From: Tubulanus polymorphus
Lineage: Eukaryota; Nemertea; Palaeonemertea; Tubulaniformes; Tubulanidae
NCBI RefSeq assembly: GCF_964204645.1
Contig: NC_134029.1
Span: 4,411,001 to 4,475,000, forward strand
Direction: 5' to 3'
DNA length: 64,000 nt
Shown piece after piece: positions 62,666 to 64,000 of the stretch (within the stretch, counting starts at the first letter, position 1; each line of letters begins with the position of its first letter). The notes below the pieces were generated by a model. The model did no database searches, had not been told where the DNA came from, and worked only from the letters and a program-made list of their open reading frames with translations. The position numbers and the translations under genes are program-made.

Positions 62666-63662
62666 ATTTACAGTCCGTCCGCTAGCGCCACCACAGTGTA
62701 TGTTTTTTCAATATTTACTGCATATAAATCGTTTAACATGGTGACGCGTACAGTCATCGTCAATTATATGAAAACCAACATAGTCAACATTTTACTCAAA
62801 CCAGAAATAGATTTCTTTTGGATAATGGACACCTGGACCGGACACAACGATATTAGGCCATACTGTGAACACCGTGGACGAGGCGCGCCGGCCGTTCCTC
62901 TCCCGCGGGCGACGAAAAGTTTTTCAAATCACAAAACTGAAAAGATATCAAACTGTTCAAGTTCATAATATTATGCTATTTCTTGTCTTCCTTTGGTCTG
63001 AAAACGGCCTGGTGTTCAGGAGCCGGGGTTCCGGTTACTCGATGCCTACAGAAAAAATAACTACTGTTCACCGCTCGCCGTAACCGCCGGCTTTTCTGCA
63101 TCAGAAATCAAAATTCTAAAAAAAACTCCGCAGCCGGAAATCCCGCCCCCCCCCTTGTACCCCTCCTCCGCTGTTTGACACCTCTGCCTGAGTTCTTGAA
63201 TCCCAAACAACCCGGGAACCCGCACATCACCCTGGTATCCAGATTAAGAACTCCCGTGCTCTCTCTCAAGGTTTGAAATCCCCAGCTAAATTCCATCCCT
63301 ATCGAGCTACCGGGGTAGACTGGTGAGTCCACTAGACCAGCCGTTGAGAGTCGAGACTGGCCAGTTTTCGCTAAATGTCAGGGCAGTATGCGGCACTGTC
63401 TTTCTGAAGCCATAGTTTGGGGTCCTCCCCTGAAAATTTGTTCAATTTAGGTACTTGTGTATTCTGAAGGCTTTTTGGCTATCTTTCTTTTCCGACATCT
63501 TTCATGAAAAGGGCCAATGGCTGAATCTGAATAACTTTCATAATCGGAGAATCCAATTTAAGATCATTCTTATCAATTATCATGGCCAGTTTTAAAACTG
63601 TTTATTGACAAAAGTACAGGAACCACATAAATAAGTCTTCAGCAAAACACAACAGCTCTTAC

Positions 63663-63814
63663 ATTTGTAAAGATAAGAGATCCATGGAAATATCAAGTAA
63701 CATTTCTTTAGACAGGGAATTAGCGGAACACCGGAACGTTGCTCGTATGGTGTGTTTGCACCCGTCGCAAAAAAACGTCGTGATAAACGAAATCAGCTGG
63801 ACTAGGGCCAGGAG
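63663..63814 (-). CDS. Possible internal exon of an unidentified gene
   Basis: A minus-strand frame bounded by an acceptor (cactctcag) and a donor (gtaaga), 152 nt. It reads through as a leucine-rich stretch, then CDGCKHTIRATFRCSANSL and SKEMLLDISMDLLSLQ. Codon character looks like protein but I recognise no family. It could be an upstream exon of the multi-DED-like gene or belong to a neighbour beyond the window. Its end phase (2) does not join directly to the exon starting at 60878. Confidence 0.25.
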
Positions 63815-64000
63815 CTGAGAGTGATACAATGGAACTCCATTCTGATATTTAATGAATAATTCATTCAATAAATTTATGATATCTTTAGTATTCTTAATTC
63901 ATGTCCATGTTTCAATTCATTTGTTGAAATCATAGTACACTAAACAGATTCCGCGTGTGTCGGACTTTTTTAAGACTCTTTGGTCATCGGCATTCGTAAT

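Larger units (their letters stand above)
60879..64000. other. Repeat-rich end of the window
   Basis: It should contain the missing 5' exon(s) of the multi-DED-like gene, which I could not place. It holds a duplicated 105-bp segment (61699-61967), a fold-back (62051-62120), the ACATAT microsatellite (62244-62457), a tandem repeat (62577-62665) and one possible exon at 63663-63814. Near 61460, GGGGCGGATCCAGGATTTTT resembles the terminal sequence of hAT-type MITEs as I remember them, but no partner end was found. Confidence 0.45.

Overview
This is intron-rich animal nuclear DNA, AT-rich and full of short fold-back repeats. The genes are split into many small exons with GT-AG borders (one GC-AG intron). 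The gene set is an Apaf-1 with a complete WD40 half, a neurotrophin-type cystine-knot ligand, a classical EF-hand calpain and a cysteine pattern recalling an arthropod follicle-cell protein. Together these suggest an invertebrate bilaterian, probably a protostome such as a mollusc, annelid or relative. The sequence alone does not fix the phylum.

Layout. Positions 1-4974 hold no gene I can support. A secreted neurotrophin/Spaetzle-like ligand lies at 4975-5610 (+). A complete 21-exon calpain (690 aa, catalytic Cys-His-Asn present) spans 9305-16207 (+). A tRNA-Arg(UCU) lies at 16553-16624 (+). A complete 10-exon glucose-6-phosphate 1-epimerase-like gene (301 aa) spans 17142-19481 (+), with a poly(A) signal at 19799. 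A small secreted Cys-rich protein appears to be encoded by two exons, 20931-21016 and 39845-40256 (+), separated by an 18.8 kb intron that fills the middle of the window. From 45797 to 56453 (-) lies a complete 16-exon Apaf-1 (1265 aa: CARD, NB-ARC, helical domains, WD40 propellers). Just upstream of it, also on the minus strand, lies a gene (57944-60878, first exon not found) that encodes a long low-complexity region followed by three repeated all-helical domains that read like divergent death effector domains. The last 3 kb is mostly repeats plus one possible orphan exon.

How the genes relate. Calpain, epimerase and the two ligand-like genes are on the plus strand and have no evident joint role. 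The most interesting neighbourhood is 45.8-60.9 kb: an apoptosome scaffold next to, and co-oriented with, an unrecognised multi-DED-like protein, a possible small apoptosis or innate-immunity cluster. The non-coding DNA contains at least six short inverted-repeat families. One has two copies in this window (8 kb, and inside Apaf-1 intron 3). A second, non-hairpin repeat has three copies (11.6, 31.1 and 35.1 kb).

Exon borders were read by eye from splice consensus, reading-frame continuity and remembered family conservation. No alignment or database search was run.
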